Origin: Penelope pileata | Lineage: Eukaryota > Chordata > Aves > Galliformes > Cracidae | Length of the DNA: 64,000 nt | Assembly (NCBI GenBank): GCA_013396635.1 | Contig: WBMW01005031.1 | Span: 538,079 to 602,078, forward strand | Direction of reading: 5' to 3' | Part shown: one piece after another, positions 22,205 to 37,200 of the stretch | Layout: each line of letters starts with the position of its first letter | Numbering within the stretch: position 1 is the first letter of the stretch | The notes under the pieces: model-generated | What the model was told of the DNA's origin: nothing | Seen by the model: only the letters and a program-made list of their open reading frames with translations | Database searches by the model: none | Made by a program: the position numbers and the translations under genes

Positions 22205-25200
22205 TGTGAGTGAGGCTGCATACACAGGTGCGAAGTTCCTGTCGTCTGTTGTCTTATTACTGCTGCATACATATGGAGGCATGGTGCCATCCTCCTCTCG
22301 CTCTTTCTGCAGAAACCACAAGTTCCAGCAGGACCTATGACCAGCTCACCGCGAGGAGCTTGCAAGTACTCAGCTGCTCTTCAAATGTAAATCATTTGTT
22401 TGAACCAGAGGCAAATTTCTTTTTTCCCTAATTTAAATCAAATATTTCAATACAATTTTCATCTTCATGACAGAAGATGAGAAAACAATTACCACTGCAC
22501 AGTTTGTTCTTACTCTTACTTTTCTATTGTTTGCAAAAGTATTTTTAAATTTCTCTTCTTTCCCAGTACACACTTGTAGAATAATTTACATTAATGCCAA
22601 GACAGAAATGATGTATTCTTTTCTTTCAGATAACATCGTTTTCATTTACTAACCTTGCAGTGATTGACCAGATGAAACTGTAGAGTGATGTGATATGTTT
22701 TAAAAATCCAGAAATATCACACACCTTAAAATGCTGCTTGTTTTTTGTTTATCCAAAACCAGCATGCTACCAGAGGACAGACTAATTTTGGGAATTGACT
22801 TCTGAGTCTATCTTCAGGACATTTGTTTTAACTCCACTGTAGTGTAATTAAACCAATGCTCACATTGACTGGGGGCCCTGCATCCATGAGCATGTCAAAT
22901 GAGTAACAAAGTGTGCAGCAATGCCTTGAACTCTTCCTGGCTGTGAGCATGTGAAATATGTATATATGTATATTATTTATTTTTGTTTTTAATTTGACTT
23001 TAAAAATATTAGGGTATAAGAACATAAGATCTGGAGTCTTTGTAAGTCTAACTGGAGGGGGCTAGGAAGACACAGGGACACATTAACATCACAGACATGA
23101 TCAGGTTTGTGCATAGAATTAATGACTATTTCTAAGTAAGAATAGAAGTCAGAGATAAAATTGAGTATTTGTGGGGCTAAATGGAGTTCATTTTGAGAAC
23201 TGTGACTGCTGGATGCTCAGAAAGATAAATCAAGCAAAGTATTCATTCCCACTGTGCTCAGGTAGAAAATCGTACCAGGAGCAGACCAGCATGGATCAGC
23301 CTCTGCAACCTCTAGGCTTGAGTACTGGGAGTCACAACAAAGATGAAGCGCTGCCTGCCAGTGCTTCAGCTGGTACAAACTGCGGGAGCCCATCTTGCTT
23401 TGTCTCATGGGTCACTTCCCCTACACAAATTTCTGCCCCTTTCCTGGCTCCCTAGTGGCTGTGGGGTCCATTTCAGTGTCTCCAGAGCTGAGTTGCTGTC
23501 TGACGTTCCAGCAGGGCTTGCTGATTCCTAACAGTCACTTAGACTAAAACAAAAATGAATCTGAAAGTGACAAGATAGCTTTAGACACATCAGTGAACTA
23601 GAAATAAGTGGAAAGGTCAGTAAAATATTCTTCTGCTGAATCAGAATGTCTGTTACTAAAGAATACATGGAAATGGAGCAATGGTTAATGCTTTGCAACT
23701 GCACAATATATTCTATTCACAATATATTCCTTATCTCATTAGCACACTGAATAGGCATTTGTGGTAGGTATGCACCTGAAGGCTCATTCTCAGCAAAAAT
23801 AAAATAAAGGAATAGCGCAAATAAAAGTATTTCAAAACCCAAAACCATGAAAGTCTTTTAAAGATCCTTTTATTTCTCATTTTTTTAAAAAAACTTCAGA
23901 TCACAAGCTTTTGGAGCAAAATTTTGCAAATTTCCTGTGTCTGTGTCCTAGAAGCATTCTTAATGGAGAAATGAAATGTTTTTTTGAATGTGCACCAGGT
24001 GCCAGCCTTTTCAAATCAGATCATTTCAATTACTACTGCATTTTCCCCTTTTTCTTACTACAGCATGGACATGATTTGAACAGACAATATTTTATGAACT
24101 GACCCACTTAGAGACAATGTCACGTACTGTTTGAAGCTGGTATTCTGACCTGGCACACACTTGCAAGTGGTGGTGTCTATTCTAATACTTTTCTACACTA
24201 CTGAAATCACTTTGCAACGGAAGTGAGTAAGGAAGGCAAGGCTAGCTGAATGTGATAAAATGCCTCTGTAACCTCAACACATAGCTCAGTATACTATTGT
24301 GCTCCATCGCTTCACACAAAAAGTTAATGCCAATGGCTCTAAGTGCTGTCAAAGGAATTGGGAACAACCAGACTGGAATGGCTTACTGTGAAAATTGCCC
24401 TAATGAGAGGGTGACTAAACCAGGACATCAGTTTACTCTCTCTTTCTGAAGTTTTACTGGGGGTGCCCCTTCCTTGTGTCTCATTTTCCCAACTGGAACA
24501 TGTGGATCACAGCACAGTCCTACCCTCTGCAGCGATGACCGCAAAATTTTTAAAAACAGTGGTAACAATGAGATTAGTAAAATACAACAATTAGGAAGGG
24601 GCAGGAGGTGGCTGTACTGTGTTTCTTCAGCAGGTGCTTTCAACCTTGCAGGAAGCAAGGAATTCTTCTAAGAAATCTTTGTCTGCTGTGCTGTACACAC
24701 AACTGCTCAGATGTCTGAGGGTGACATTCAGGCTGTCAGAAGCTCTGCTATAGTTGATTAGACAGAACTTGAGATACAAAAGATGCCCAAGCACTGAATC
24801 ATGCTACAATTATAACAAGCTGCCGAGCTGTTCCAGAAAACATTGCAGTTTCAAACCATCAGTTTTTACATATTTGGAGTAAATTTAACTCTAACGAGCT
24901 TGTTCGTCTAACAGGCTGGAAAATCTAGTAGAAGCTGCCAATTTGTACAGATTTGCCACTAATAGGCTCCTCAGACATTGTAGTGCTCTCTACAGCTGTG
25001 TAGCCATTCATGTGGTCCCTCAGTCAGTCTCTGGGGGTGGACACTAGACCCATCAGAGCCAGCCTCAAAATTATGGTTATTTTTAAGGGATATAGTGGCT
25101 AGCAAAATTGTCAGTATCCAGAACTGCACTGTGCTAGGGCTGTCCAAAAACAAACAGAAAGATGTCCCCTCTCCTAAAAAGCAACATTTTTCATGTACTG

Positions 25201-28200
25201 AATGAAAAGTCACCATCTGGTGTGTATCTGGCAGCATATTGGAGGAGGACCAATATAGTCAGAGACAGATCTTGGTGGATGAGTGTCACTAGTGAAAGGA
25301 CAGTATGGGCTCAGGCTGCAGGATGCATCTCACTGGAACAGATGAAGAATGTTATGAGACATAGATTATTAATTAATTCTTAATCTCTTTCATAGATTCC
25401 CAAGAAAGTATGGATCTCTTTGCACTCTCAGATTTGCTGTGTAAATGAAACCTGTCCATCAGAACCAGGAAGGTTGGTCCTCTCCAATATCTGGCTGGAA
25501 GGTGACTCCACAGCCATGAGTTTCTCAAGATGGGTCCTAGTGGGATAGGAATAGTATTTCTCGAACATGACAGAGTGTTGCAAGTGAGACAAAACCTTTT
25601 TTTTTTTCCTTCATGTGAGATGATTTCCTCATTCACTGGTAGAACAGAGCAATTTGCTAGTGATTTGAAGCTTGCTGTCTGTTTAGTTACTTTGTAAACT
25701 TAAATAGGATGAAGCTTTCATCTACACTGTTCGACACTGATGCAAGGAAAAGCTCTATAAAACAGGACTTGGAAAAGGAGATATCTCCCAAGTTTGGGCT
25801 CTTTCCATTCCAAACTATTGGGGCCTCAGGAACTGATGCACTGACTTTGTCTAGGGCAGGTGCCAACAATCACAGTAAAATACTGTCCGTCCTCTGCTAC
25901 AGATAGGAAAGAGAAACAAAGGACGCTGCTCTATTCTGCCTTTTGGAATGGTTATTCACCTAACCATTCTTTTCCAATGACAGGGAAAAAACAAGAAGAG
26001 GGGGATGAAATCACCTTCATCCTGGTAGTCCTTGATTAGAAGTCTAAGGTTTAAAAACCAAAGCAAGCAATCAGTTCATCAATGAGTAACCAGTCATTTA
26101 TTGAACATGGGATTAATTTGATGACCCCAGAAATTATTGCCTTGGGATCTATTTTTGATAGTTTGATTAAACTTACTTAAGTATGACAAGAACGCAATTA
26201 ATAAAGCTAGCATTCTAGAGAGGATTCTGTAGCACTACATCATTTTTCAGCAGAGTATTAAAAGAACTTGTATTCTTTCCATAAAGTCAGTCAAAGTAAA
26301 ATGGAAGACCTTCAATTGTTTCCATGTAGTTTATTTCTCTAAATTGTTTTTGTGCTTTATAATATCTTGTCCTGTTCAAGGTTTGTTAACCAAACACGGT
26401 CAAAAGCCAGAAAGCTGGATCTTGCCCCACATAAGGCAAGAACACAAATTGAGTCATCACTGTGGTAGGCAAACATTTCCACCAGTGGAGGATTCATGCA
26501 TCTGAATGTAGCCTGAGAACTGCAGACAAGAAATTTCTGGTTTCCCATGCTGCAGAGAAAATAGAATTTCACAAGATTCTGACCACTGAAAGGCAGTCAT
26601 CTGTATATTCAGAAATAATCACACTTGTCACCGTTTGTTTTAATGTATTTTAACATACAAGAGAACAGTAAATGATTTTATTTAATTTTTGTATAAGAGG
26701 GAAGGTAATGTTTTAAACTGTAAAATTAAGTCTTTACTATTCAAAGCTTTTGGGAAATGTCTGGAAATGGAGGAGGAAACCTGCATCCAAAAAGCAATGC
26801 CTATGTGACCGTAACAAGTGAAGACCTGAACTTTATGCTGTGTTTTTGTGATGTATTTGAGGAGATTTAGAAATTGCAGTTGAGTGAATCCTTTCTGGTA
26901 TTAGGCTTTAGCTCTAAGCAGATGCTAAGAAGTAGCTTAAAGCCTTAATTTTATTGAGATTCAGGTTTTGTTCATTAGAACTACTCATTAACACCTGCGG
27001 TTTTAATAGAAACTTAGACGTAAATTGCCACGTTGCTTCAAAACTGCTGTAGTGTAATCCCATCAAGTTGCAAGCACTGCTTGTCCACAGCCTGACAGCT
27101 CTGCTTCTCAGATTGCTTTGGACTTGTCCATTTTCTCTCCTGCTTAGCATCACTGCTTCCCTGACAGCCACTCGAATCTGTAGCTCCCATCGTTCTGTCA
27201 ACTCTCTAGCCAGACAGAAAGCATTAGTATTAGTCTCTGCCCTGAAAGACTGATAACATGACATCTTATTTTTACTCTGTAGGGAATACCTGGGATAGGG
27301 TATTCACTGTCTTTCAGTGTCATCTTGATTGTACTTCGAGGCATTTCTGTAGAACAAAAAGGGGTTTTGATCCCCCATTAGGATGTTCTGAGGTGAAATA
27401 GAATCCTTCAGCCTGAATTAAGACCACGGACAACCACCTGGGCTCTACCATGAAGATTAAATTTCAGCTGACATTCTCCTTTTTAATTTTAAATGCTTTC
27501 AGGGAAACAGCATTGAAAGGATTTTCCCACCACCCATAACTGCTCGTTTAAAATCTGTGGGTTTTGATCACGGTCTTTATTCTGCATTTTGTCTGTGGTG
27601 GTTGAGTCTAAAGATTTTTTTGGTAGTTGACCACAGAGGTGGTGAACTCCGCAGTGTGAAAATAAAGGGGTTACTGGAGTTGATCTCCTGGAGCCCTATT
27701 CCTGTCTGTCACTGTGCCTTGCAATGTACTTATCCTTGGTTATGCAGCCACTTGTCCCTGTATCCCAGCCTTCCATTAATGGAATAACTGCAGACCTAGA
27801 GATGACCTAATGGCTTGTCCTTAAAGAAAACCTTTAGTTTCAGTCTTGATACTGAAACCAATGTTTTCTTGGGCCATTCCTTAGATGTTTTACTTTTTTA
27901 CTGTTATTTGCATCAAATAAAATAACCTAAGACTGGTAAATACCAGAAAATACTCTGTGATTCTGTGCGTGACTAGTTTGACAGTTAAGTCATAATTCCA
28001 AAACTCCTCATAGAAATTTTGAAAATGTTTTTCATGGAAGTTAAACAATTAATATGAGAGAAGCCAAAGCATAGAGAATGAAGAATAGAGGGGTCAGAAA
28101 AGAAGCATATCTTGCTCCTTTGAATCCCACTTTAGAAACTCCTTCACCAGCAAAGACAATGCCAAGAGATCGGCAGTTTCTGTGCTGCCCTGCTGTCTGT

Positions 28201-31200
28201 AACAGTGACCATCACAATGCCACAGAGGCATGAGTTTCTGTCCCTGTCTATCACATCTACAGCACTTGCTGGTGAATTTCAACTATTTAGGACACTGTCT
28301 TCCTCTGTATAGTGTGCTGATCTTCCTTTAGTAATTTTTTTTCTCAGAAAATCAGCACAGCTGGATAATTAACCAGCTGCTTTTACCACCAGGACATGGG
28401 GCAGCAGGACAGAAGATTGCCCTTTGGGAGGGCGGGAATCAGGATAAGTGATACAGGAAATGTATCCCCAATTCTTTGATGGTTCTTCTGTTGCAATGAA
28501 TGTGCAGTCTCCAACTCATTAGCCCTGTAAGGAACCATTTAGTTTACATTAAATATTACAATTTTCTTTCTGTTTTTGATTCCTGATTTCAACAGTCTGT
28601 TGTTTAGAAATATTTTTTGCTACTTCATTCTGAAAGGGTTTAATTTGAAAGTTTTTATATGCTTGTATATAAAGAATCTGCACCAGATTCCCATTACAGA
28701 CAATTATAGTGTCCTGTAAAATTATCCAAGAAGCAGTTCTTTTGATAAAACATTTTGTGCCATGCACTTATAAATACAGTTGTTTTAATTGGCTCTCTGA
28801 CTGTTGAGATAGTCACAATACGATTACAGAGCATTGGAAAGCCACCTCTCTGATCCTCTTCCCTTAAACTTCCTGAACAGTTCTAGTAACAAAAGCAACA
28901 TTTTGGAAACCTTAGATTTTCAGTTCTTCAGACATGCTATGATGCTGTCACCTGAGACAGTCAGAGACGGTTTATCAAGAGGGTTATGTACTCATATATC
29001 TAAAAGAGAATTAGAGATTGCTGGGTAGGGGGGGGAATCCACTGAGCATAGCAGGCGGTTAGAGATAATTCTTACTGATTCCCAGTGCTAGTAAACAGCT
29101 CACTGGAGGTTTGCACCAAGAGGAGCCATTTCCTGGTTGGGTTTGGTTGAAGAGAACCAGCAAACAACAGGGCCAAGGACAGAGCTGTTCCAGAAGGTGA
29201 CACTATGTCTTGCTCCTTGCCAAGTCTTGCCAGAAGCTTTGAAGCAGTATGGACAAAAGTGGCTGGAGATTAGAGGTTTTGTTGTTGGATATGTGTTTTC
29301 GTGTAACGCTTTTTCTCTAAATAAACAGCATTTTGTTTTGCTAAACTGATTTATCACAGGTTAAGTAAACCACGTTCTTTTCCCTGGGGAGAAGTGGTAG
29401 ACCAGTGCTTGAAATAAAAACAAAGAATGGCAATAAATTATTGGAGACCTGGAGTCACAGAATTAATCCTAGAAGGAAATACCACTCCTTAAGAGTAATT
29501 AAAAAAAGAAGTCTGCAAATTCTGCGTTCTGCATGGGCTTACTGAGAGGCCCAGCACCATCCCTTCAATACTCTCCTTTGACAGACTCAGTAAAGCTCTG
29601 TATGTAGATCCAAAACCACTCTTGGCATCAGTGGAACTTCATTTAAAAAAATCCAGCAGAAGTTTGAAAGAAGATTATTATGGTATTTAATCAAGCTCAA
29701 AATCTGAACATGAGCTGAACTGTAAAAGCACAGTTAGTCCACCAACCTCAGTGACTTGCATATACTTCAGCTTTACCCACAGATTTTATGCTAAGGGAAA
29801 AATATGCTTACCAAGCATTTTTATTTCCACAATGTCATTCTGTTTTCCAGTTCACTGAAAAGAAAACACCCTGACTTAACAGAGACTTCCCCAGAACAAA
29901 CAACCCATAAAGCAACACAAGACCATATAGTGCATAGAAAATAATATTCTTTCATGCTGTACCTTGGGTTTCTCTTTTAAACAATGATTGATGGGGTTTT
30001 TTTACTGAAGTTCAGTGGCTTGATATCAAAGACAGCAGCTCATAAAATCAGAGAGAAATTACGACTATTAGTGGTGTACTATTTAAAAACAAAGCCTAAA
30101 ACATATTGGCTACCCCTTCATCAAACACACTCTCATGGGTATTCTTCTATGATTGTTCCATTTTCTGAGTTGCACAAAACAATTTAAAGTTAAGCATAGC
30201 AGAGCTTATTCTGCTTAAGATATCAAGGGAATTTACATAATGACTAATTTAAAAGCACACGCACAAATTAACTAAAGTCACACGTAAAGGAATATGCTTC
30301 CAAAGTTAGCACATTTTTTGCTGGCTGGGATTCAGTGGATAATTAAAAAACCTCATCCCTCTTTCTGATCATCAATCCAGAAAATGTGTAAGTAGGTTTA
30401 TAGAACAAAAGGCGAAGGCCCTGCTCTTGGCACCCTGTCTAGACAAGGAGTTGACCTTATTTAAACTGGTGCACCAGGGGACATCTCCTGGGACCTGAAA
30501 TCTATGAAAGTGAGGAGGCTAATTGCTTTAGATCAGATCAGAGAGATCTGAATCACAGTGTCCAACAGAAAAGGTATCCAAAATTTGTATGTGCTTTGGG
30601 AATATTTTCAAAGAGAGAATAAAACTGAAGAACCTAGGAAGGAAGGCTGCATAAATTGGCTTCTGCAGTTGCTGTCCCATCCCTCTCTGTAGCTCAAGCC
30701 TGCTGGTTCCTTTTGTACTGTGCTAGAGAAATCTATCTAGAGTTGTGTTGTGAGCCATATTGGAACTAATCCAGTCAAAAGCTAAAATGTCTTTGTTTTT
30801 TCCTTGGGTTGTTTTCCATACAGATCAATTCCTCAGTCTGACTCACTGCTGGACCACCAAAACATCTTGCATTGGCACAGCTCAAGGAATGATGCTAGGA
30901 TAACAAAGAATAAAAATAAATTGAAGGGTAATTAGACCATTACTGATCATTTAATACATCATTAATGTAAACCCATGCTGATAAACATGTTTATTTAGGA
31001 ATTTGTTGTCTCCTTGTCTTTCAAGCTGACAGGTAACTGCTGTAATAAACTGGTATAGCGTTTAATGTTCTCCTTCTCCTCAGCCCAGTTCCAAAGACCA
31101 AGGATAGTTCAGCATAGTGCCAGGAAAAGATGAAGAGAGACTTAAAAATGTCTCCCAAAATTACTTCAGATCTCAATAGCTACCTATGTAACCTGCTTAA

Positions 31201-34200
31201 TTTGATTTGACTAAAATTGCGGTCAAGTTGGCTCTCATCAAGTTATGCACTCTTCACTAATATTTTTGTAATGTTTCTTATCTGCATTATATTGCTTATT
31301 TAGTATAAATTGTGGTCATGTTCTTTATGAAAGATGTGATTGTAAGAATGTATGTAAAATAATCTTTTTTATTTTTTTTTTTCACTCTGTCTTTCAGTCT
31401 GTTTCAAAATCAGCTGTGCAATATGGCTATAGGGAAAAGAAAGTGACTATTATGAGGATTTGGACTCCTTGAAATTATTCTCTGCTGGATTTTGAGGTAC
31501 AGTTAACCCACTTGGTGAAAACACGAGTCTTAGTATGGATGATCTATAGCACCACTGTGAAGATTAAATATGAATTGGAGAAGTAATAATGAAAAGTTTC
31601 ATTTAGAAGGCCTGGATGCTTTGATTCAGCAAAAAGCTGCAGCACACAGTTTCAAAACAGGATACATTTTAATATCCTGAAAAGTAATTTATTGCACAAA
31701 GTGAGCACTAAAGCAGTATGTGTGTATATACATGTATATGAAAGCATTCTGCTGATTTCAGAAGTCTTGTAGCTATTTCAGTGAAGTCTTGAGGAAATCT
31801 GGGTGATTGTTTCAATCCGTGTTTCTTAAGATGTCATTATTCTCCTCTGGTTAAATAGTAACAGGAAAATTCTGAAAACATGTAAGTTTTGATTTTAGGC
31901 TACTAAATCCTGATTTTGTGGCATAATATCCATTAATGTGGGATTATGAATGAATTTAAATTTATAAGGAAGTGCTTGTTCTAGACTTTTGAGGTTTTGA
32001 TTCTTTTGGAGATGTATCTTCTGAGTTGCTGCTTTCAATAATATTCTTTCTTCAGAATCAATTCTTTGAAAGCCTGATCTTTGTCTGGTGTTTACCCTGC
32101 GCCTTCAAGTTCCTGCCTTATTCTCCTTATATGTCTGCAATAAGAAACTTTTCTTACAGGGGAGATTGATTCTTTCATAAACAAAAGGTGTTAGGATGAA
32201 TGCACACCCTTTGAGAAGTCAGACAGCCTCTGATTACAGAAACTTCAGTTCAATTCCCTGTTCTGTTGAAGACAGTGCAATTACCTACCTCTGTAAACAG
32301 GTATTAGAGTACTTTCCTACCCACTGAAGTGGCAATAGAACAGGATTCAAAAATCCATCCAACCCTCCTTTCAGTTTTTTTGCTTTCTAATTGAATAGGA
32401 AACTGAGAGCACAGCTGCCTGTGAAGCCATGCCAGGTCGCTATACCAGCTGGCATCTTTCTATCTTTTCTCCCACTTTCCTATGTTCTCTCTTTCTCTGC
32501 CCTCCTGGCTGCTGTCTTGGTTTGCATGCCCTGAGGAAGAGTCATTTCATATGTCCTTGGATCATTTACAGCATAGCTGGACCTTTCCAGGGGCTGAAGT
32601 CTTTGGGGGATCTGCACTGCATAGCTTGAAGCATTGAACTGAGATACTGAAATCTGAAAGCTTTTTTCCCTTTGTGTTGTGAGCAGTCAGAGAGGAAGAG
32701 GAGCTCTTGCCTTTCCGGGTTTATTAGACACGTAAATTGCGCTTTTGGCTGAATTGCCCTCTCTCTCCATTGACCATATAGGGAGCCTCATGAGACCTAC
32801 GTCCTGCCTTAGGCATCTTACATCAGATGGCTACAAATTGACTTTGTGAGCTATCATGATTACAGATATTTTTTCCTCTCCAGCTTTATTTATAGCTTTA
32901 ATCATTTCAGTTACTGTTTGTATAGTTTCTATGACCTCTCTCTTTGATAGCAAGATGCAATTTTACTTTTGTTACCTTGGCCATCTAGGATAATTTTCTC
33001 ATTCTAATAATTCACATCAGGTGAGCCTTCATCCACAGCTGCCAATCCACTTCGCAAGCTGCTCTTAACTACATCATCCAAGGTTGCTATGAAGTAAGAA
33101 GGGAATGATTAAGATCAGTATTAAGAATATGCCACTGAAATTATCTACATTTGTGATGGACATTGATGTCTGTGCGATGAAAATACTTTGAAGCTTCAAT
33201 TACACTTGAGTCCTGCCAACAAATACACTGAGGGAGTGAGGAGAAGTGGGATTAAACTGTGATTGCTGAGAAAGTCAAGTCATAGTTAAAGATAATATGG
33301 GGAATTAGAATTAACACTTCTTTGCTTATAAAAGTGCTGCTGAAGCTTCATGGACTAAAGGGCCAGAATATTCAAATTCTTGTTTGCTGGCTGGTTAGCA
33401 AATTGTCTGCAGACAGGATTTCATTTGATTTCTCCTATAGCAATGCTGTTCCCAATTTCTAATTTGCTTCATGGTTCAAACTTGCGTAAAATAATTTCCT
33501 CCAGCTTTCTTAGCACAGTAGAAAATTACCTAGTTTTATACAGTGGCCATTTTGGAACAAGTTTTGTCCATGTGTTTTATTTACTGCTTTCTGGACATAA
33601 GCTTGTACTTGGGCAAGTTGTACACACTGAGACTGAGCTGGTGTCAGGCATGAAGTGCTGGTCCTGAAGTTAGTGACTGTCAATACAGGTCACTGTTTGA
33701 AAACCCACAGAGCAGCAAATGCCTAAAATGCTCGATAGGCAACTACCTATTAGGTGATCTGTTAGTTTGTTAGGGATTGAAGTCCAAAATGAATGCAGAG
33801 AATTCCAAGAGGAACACACCTTTGTGTTAGTTAGTTCTTTGGCAAACGAGCATGGTTCTTCTTGAACTCAGTCTCTTTACTGTCCTTGAGAAACAGGTGC
33901 AGATTTGTTCTGTTAAGAGTGATGTGCGATTCATGTCATCACATTCTGGGTAGGACGCATTCAAATATTTCTATTTAAGGTCTCAGCAATGGAAATTAGA
34001 TGCTTTGTTGTAAAATAAGGGCTTACATCCTTTACATTTTTGCACTCTTTAAAATATATTTGCAAAATTAAAAATTACCCACAACTTGTGGTGCATTTAA
34101 AACAGAAATGGAAAAAAAAAAATAAAGACATTTAAATGTTTAAAGTAGATTTTTGTTGGAATAGAAAGTAAGAAAAAAAATTCTCTTAGATGCAGATTTT

Positions 34201-37200
34201 TTTATTCTAATTATGTTCCTACAGTTCATACTTTGTCTTTCATTTTTCTGTTATTTTTAGCGAGCGTTCTCTGGCATATGGTTTCTAATTCAGTAATTAT
34301 TAGAAGCACATTTCTGTTCATGTCAATCTTTAACTATAGAAGTTAACCACCTTATTCCAATCACTGCCAAATTTAGGGGCAGCAGAAACTCTACACCACA
34401 TCTTGTCCTTTGAATCTATGAGACTAAACCAAACTTTTGAATAATTTAGAACCTATGAATTTATGATGCTTATGTGCCACTGCTGAGCCTTGCTTATAGT
34501 TTTAAAAATCTTTACTGAGGCAATAGGTAAAAAAGGAAATCATCAACGTGAGAGATCTGCTTTGTTCTTCAGAGTTAAATCTGATGACTGTAATGACTAC
34601 AGTAAATTTCAGCTTTCCTCAAACCAATAGAGTTAATGATTCAAAATGAGTAAGTGACAGATTTTCTTATATTTAATTTTATTCTTTACTAAGTGTCACT
34701 ACCTGGATGGGATATTTTGCAATGGTCACCAGTTGCATGATGTGAGTTGCAAAATCTCTTAATTTGTAATGCCAATGGGATGGATTTTAATCTCTTTGCA
34801 GTTCCTTCGAGGAATCTTTCATACTCCAAAATTCTGGCAGTGTTCAAGAGAAGCTGTCATTTTGAAATAGTGTTCTATTTCAAAAATATATTTTAAAACT
34901 GCCAAAATGATATTTTGATATTTTAATATTTGTACTTTTTCAATGATAATTTTACTCCTTTTTTAATCAAAATCCTACTTCTCATATTTCGTGTTTTTAG
35001 TATAATGCAGGTGAGGTTGCAACAAAACATGCTTGATTGAGGCTAGCTGTCAACCTCAAGATGGGAAAAACTGCTAATCTGTCAGACTGTGGGTTGAGCT
35101 GAAAAGGTTGGAAGCTAGGAAAAGTTGGCAGGGATGTTTTATTGTTTAAATATACTTAATCTATGAAAAAGCAGTAAGTGTGTAATGTTATCATGGCATT
35201 TCTATATACTCAGTGTTAAAGGGGAACTGTAGTTTAATAAGATCTTAATTTCAACAACAAGCAATGACTTCTTTTCTTCCCTTCTGAATTTTACAGGAGC
35301 TAAATAAAAGTAGAGCCTTTTTTTTGAATTTTTTTGATACTTTTTTACTCTGGATTGCCTGTATGCTTGCTTTTATTAATATTTTATCCAATCTCTTCCC
35401 TTGAACTACATTATTGTGGCAAAACTTTAATTAAAGGAAGCTGAGAAATAGAATAATTGTTCTTCAAATCTTCAATGAAATAAACCTGGTTTTGGTGCTG
35501 TCAACTTGAGACTGGATGGTTTACTCTCGAGGTTTAATTTATATCAATTATAATGACTGTCCTGTAAGCATAACACTGAGAAACATTAAGTGGAAAATAA
35601 CTGCGATGATTTTTCGTATTCAGGTGTGTATAGTTTGCAGAGTCTTTAATACTGGGTAGCTAAACAGATATTACTACTGTGTGATAAGAGCCACCACTTC
35701 AAGACAGGTTGAACCATGACATCCTTACCAGTTCCTGTATGTCCTTGCATGACAGCAAAATGAAGGGAATATAAATATATCTGACAAAGTCATCGGGGAT
35801 TAGAAAACAGAATCCAGCAATAAATATGGTAATTAGGCAATTTGAGACTTAAAGCGCAGGGTTCTTTGAAAATGCAATTTCAGGACTGAGAACCAGCACT
35901 GAAATTTCCACCATTAAGGAGAATTATGATAGAACTGAAACTTTTTAATGACATTTAAACATTTTTTATTGGAAATTTAATAACTTTTCTGCTCATGCTA
36001 CGGAAATTTTAATGATGAAGCTATGTACAGAGAGTTTTCTGTGCTCATCACTCCTCCTTGCTCTGTCTGATCTCCAGCAGCTGAATTTGGACTCCTCCAA
36101 CATTCTTCTTTCTATTGCAATATTATGATGGGGGACTACTCAGTCAGCAATGATAATGTAGAGTTTCTTGATTAAAAGTAATTTTGGACAGATAACACTA
36201 TAACTAGTTTAACAGATCTGAAACTTGAAATAATGTTTTGCCATTATACAGTATTATGTTCCTCACTAATATCTACATACATTTTTGTAGACGGTGTTTT
36301 CCATTATGATGATGCTAATAGAGATAATAGTCTGGATTTTTGGAAGAGGATGTTTCCTGACAAAGGACATATGATGACTTTTTAAAACAGAACTGGAACA
36401 ACCAAACCTGCTTAGGTTGAATGCATAAAATCAGAAAGAGTTCCTTTCCATCCATGACTTTTTTCTGCCATGTTGCTGTATTCCTTCCTGCTCCCTAGAC
36501 TGCCATCAGCTTCAGAACGGCTCCTTAGCTCATGGGGAAATCTCCTGGTCTTGCAAGCAATGGAAAAACTTAAACAGGAAACCTGTGTATGGCAGCTTTG
36601 GGGAATGTATAATGGCAATTTGGTCTTGGTGGTGAATCATAAATTCTCTGTAGAGGCTGGCACACTGTGAGGACCATGCTGAGTATAATTGCAGACTTGT
36701 AAGTCACTCCAAATTATGAAGGGGTAGAAAAGCCTTTTGCAACAGTATTATGCTTAATTAGGACCCATTATGAATGACTAATAAAACATAACTAAGCAAG
36801 CCTCAACATAACTTCCAAAATTATCAAAACCAACCTTGAAAACTGGGGTAGAAGGAGGCTTAGTGGGTAATGATCTGTACAGTGAGTGCACCAGTTGCTG
36901 TTCCCCTGGGGCTGGTTAAACATAATTGAAGCTGTTCCAGCTCGGGGGGCCTTTAAGTGAGTTTGGTGGGGTAACTAAGGCTCTTCACCACAACTCCATT
37001 TTGTGAGAACCTTTGTTTCATATACTAAATGCAGGTGTTATGGTATACAGCTTTCTATAAACCAACTGAGCAAACAGAAGTCAATCTGAACTGTAGGTAC
37101 AGGTGAGGTTATTTACAGGTAAATGTTTTACAGTACTGCATTTGAAATTGTGCAATTAAAGTTTAGCACTCTGAAGGGCTTCCTAGACCCTAAATCTGAA

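Noticed and set aside
21734..22365. Overlapping open frames of 111-178 codons on both strands
   Set aside because: They lie in GC-rich repeat copy B. Several frames are open at once on both strands, as expected from few TAA/TAG words, and nothing suggests selection on one frame.
26914..27264. 116-codon minus-strand open frame
   Set aside because: No recognisable motif and no convincing splice pair; a frame of this length is expected many times by chance here.
29455..29490. TCACAGAATTAATCCTAGAAGG, CR1-end-like
   Set aside because: Too short and diverged; no further CR1 block follows.
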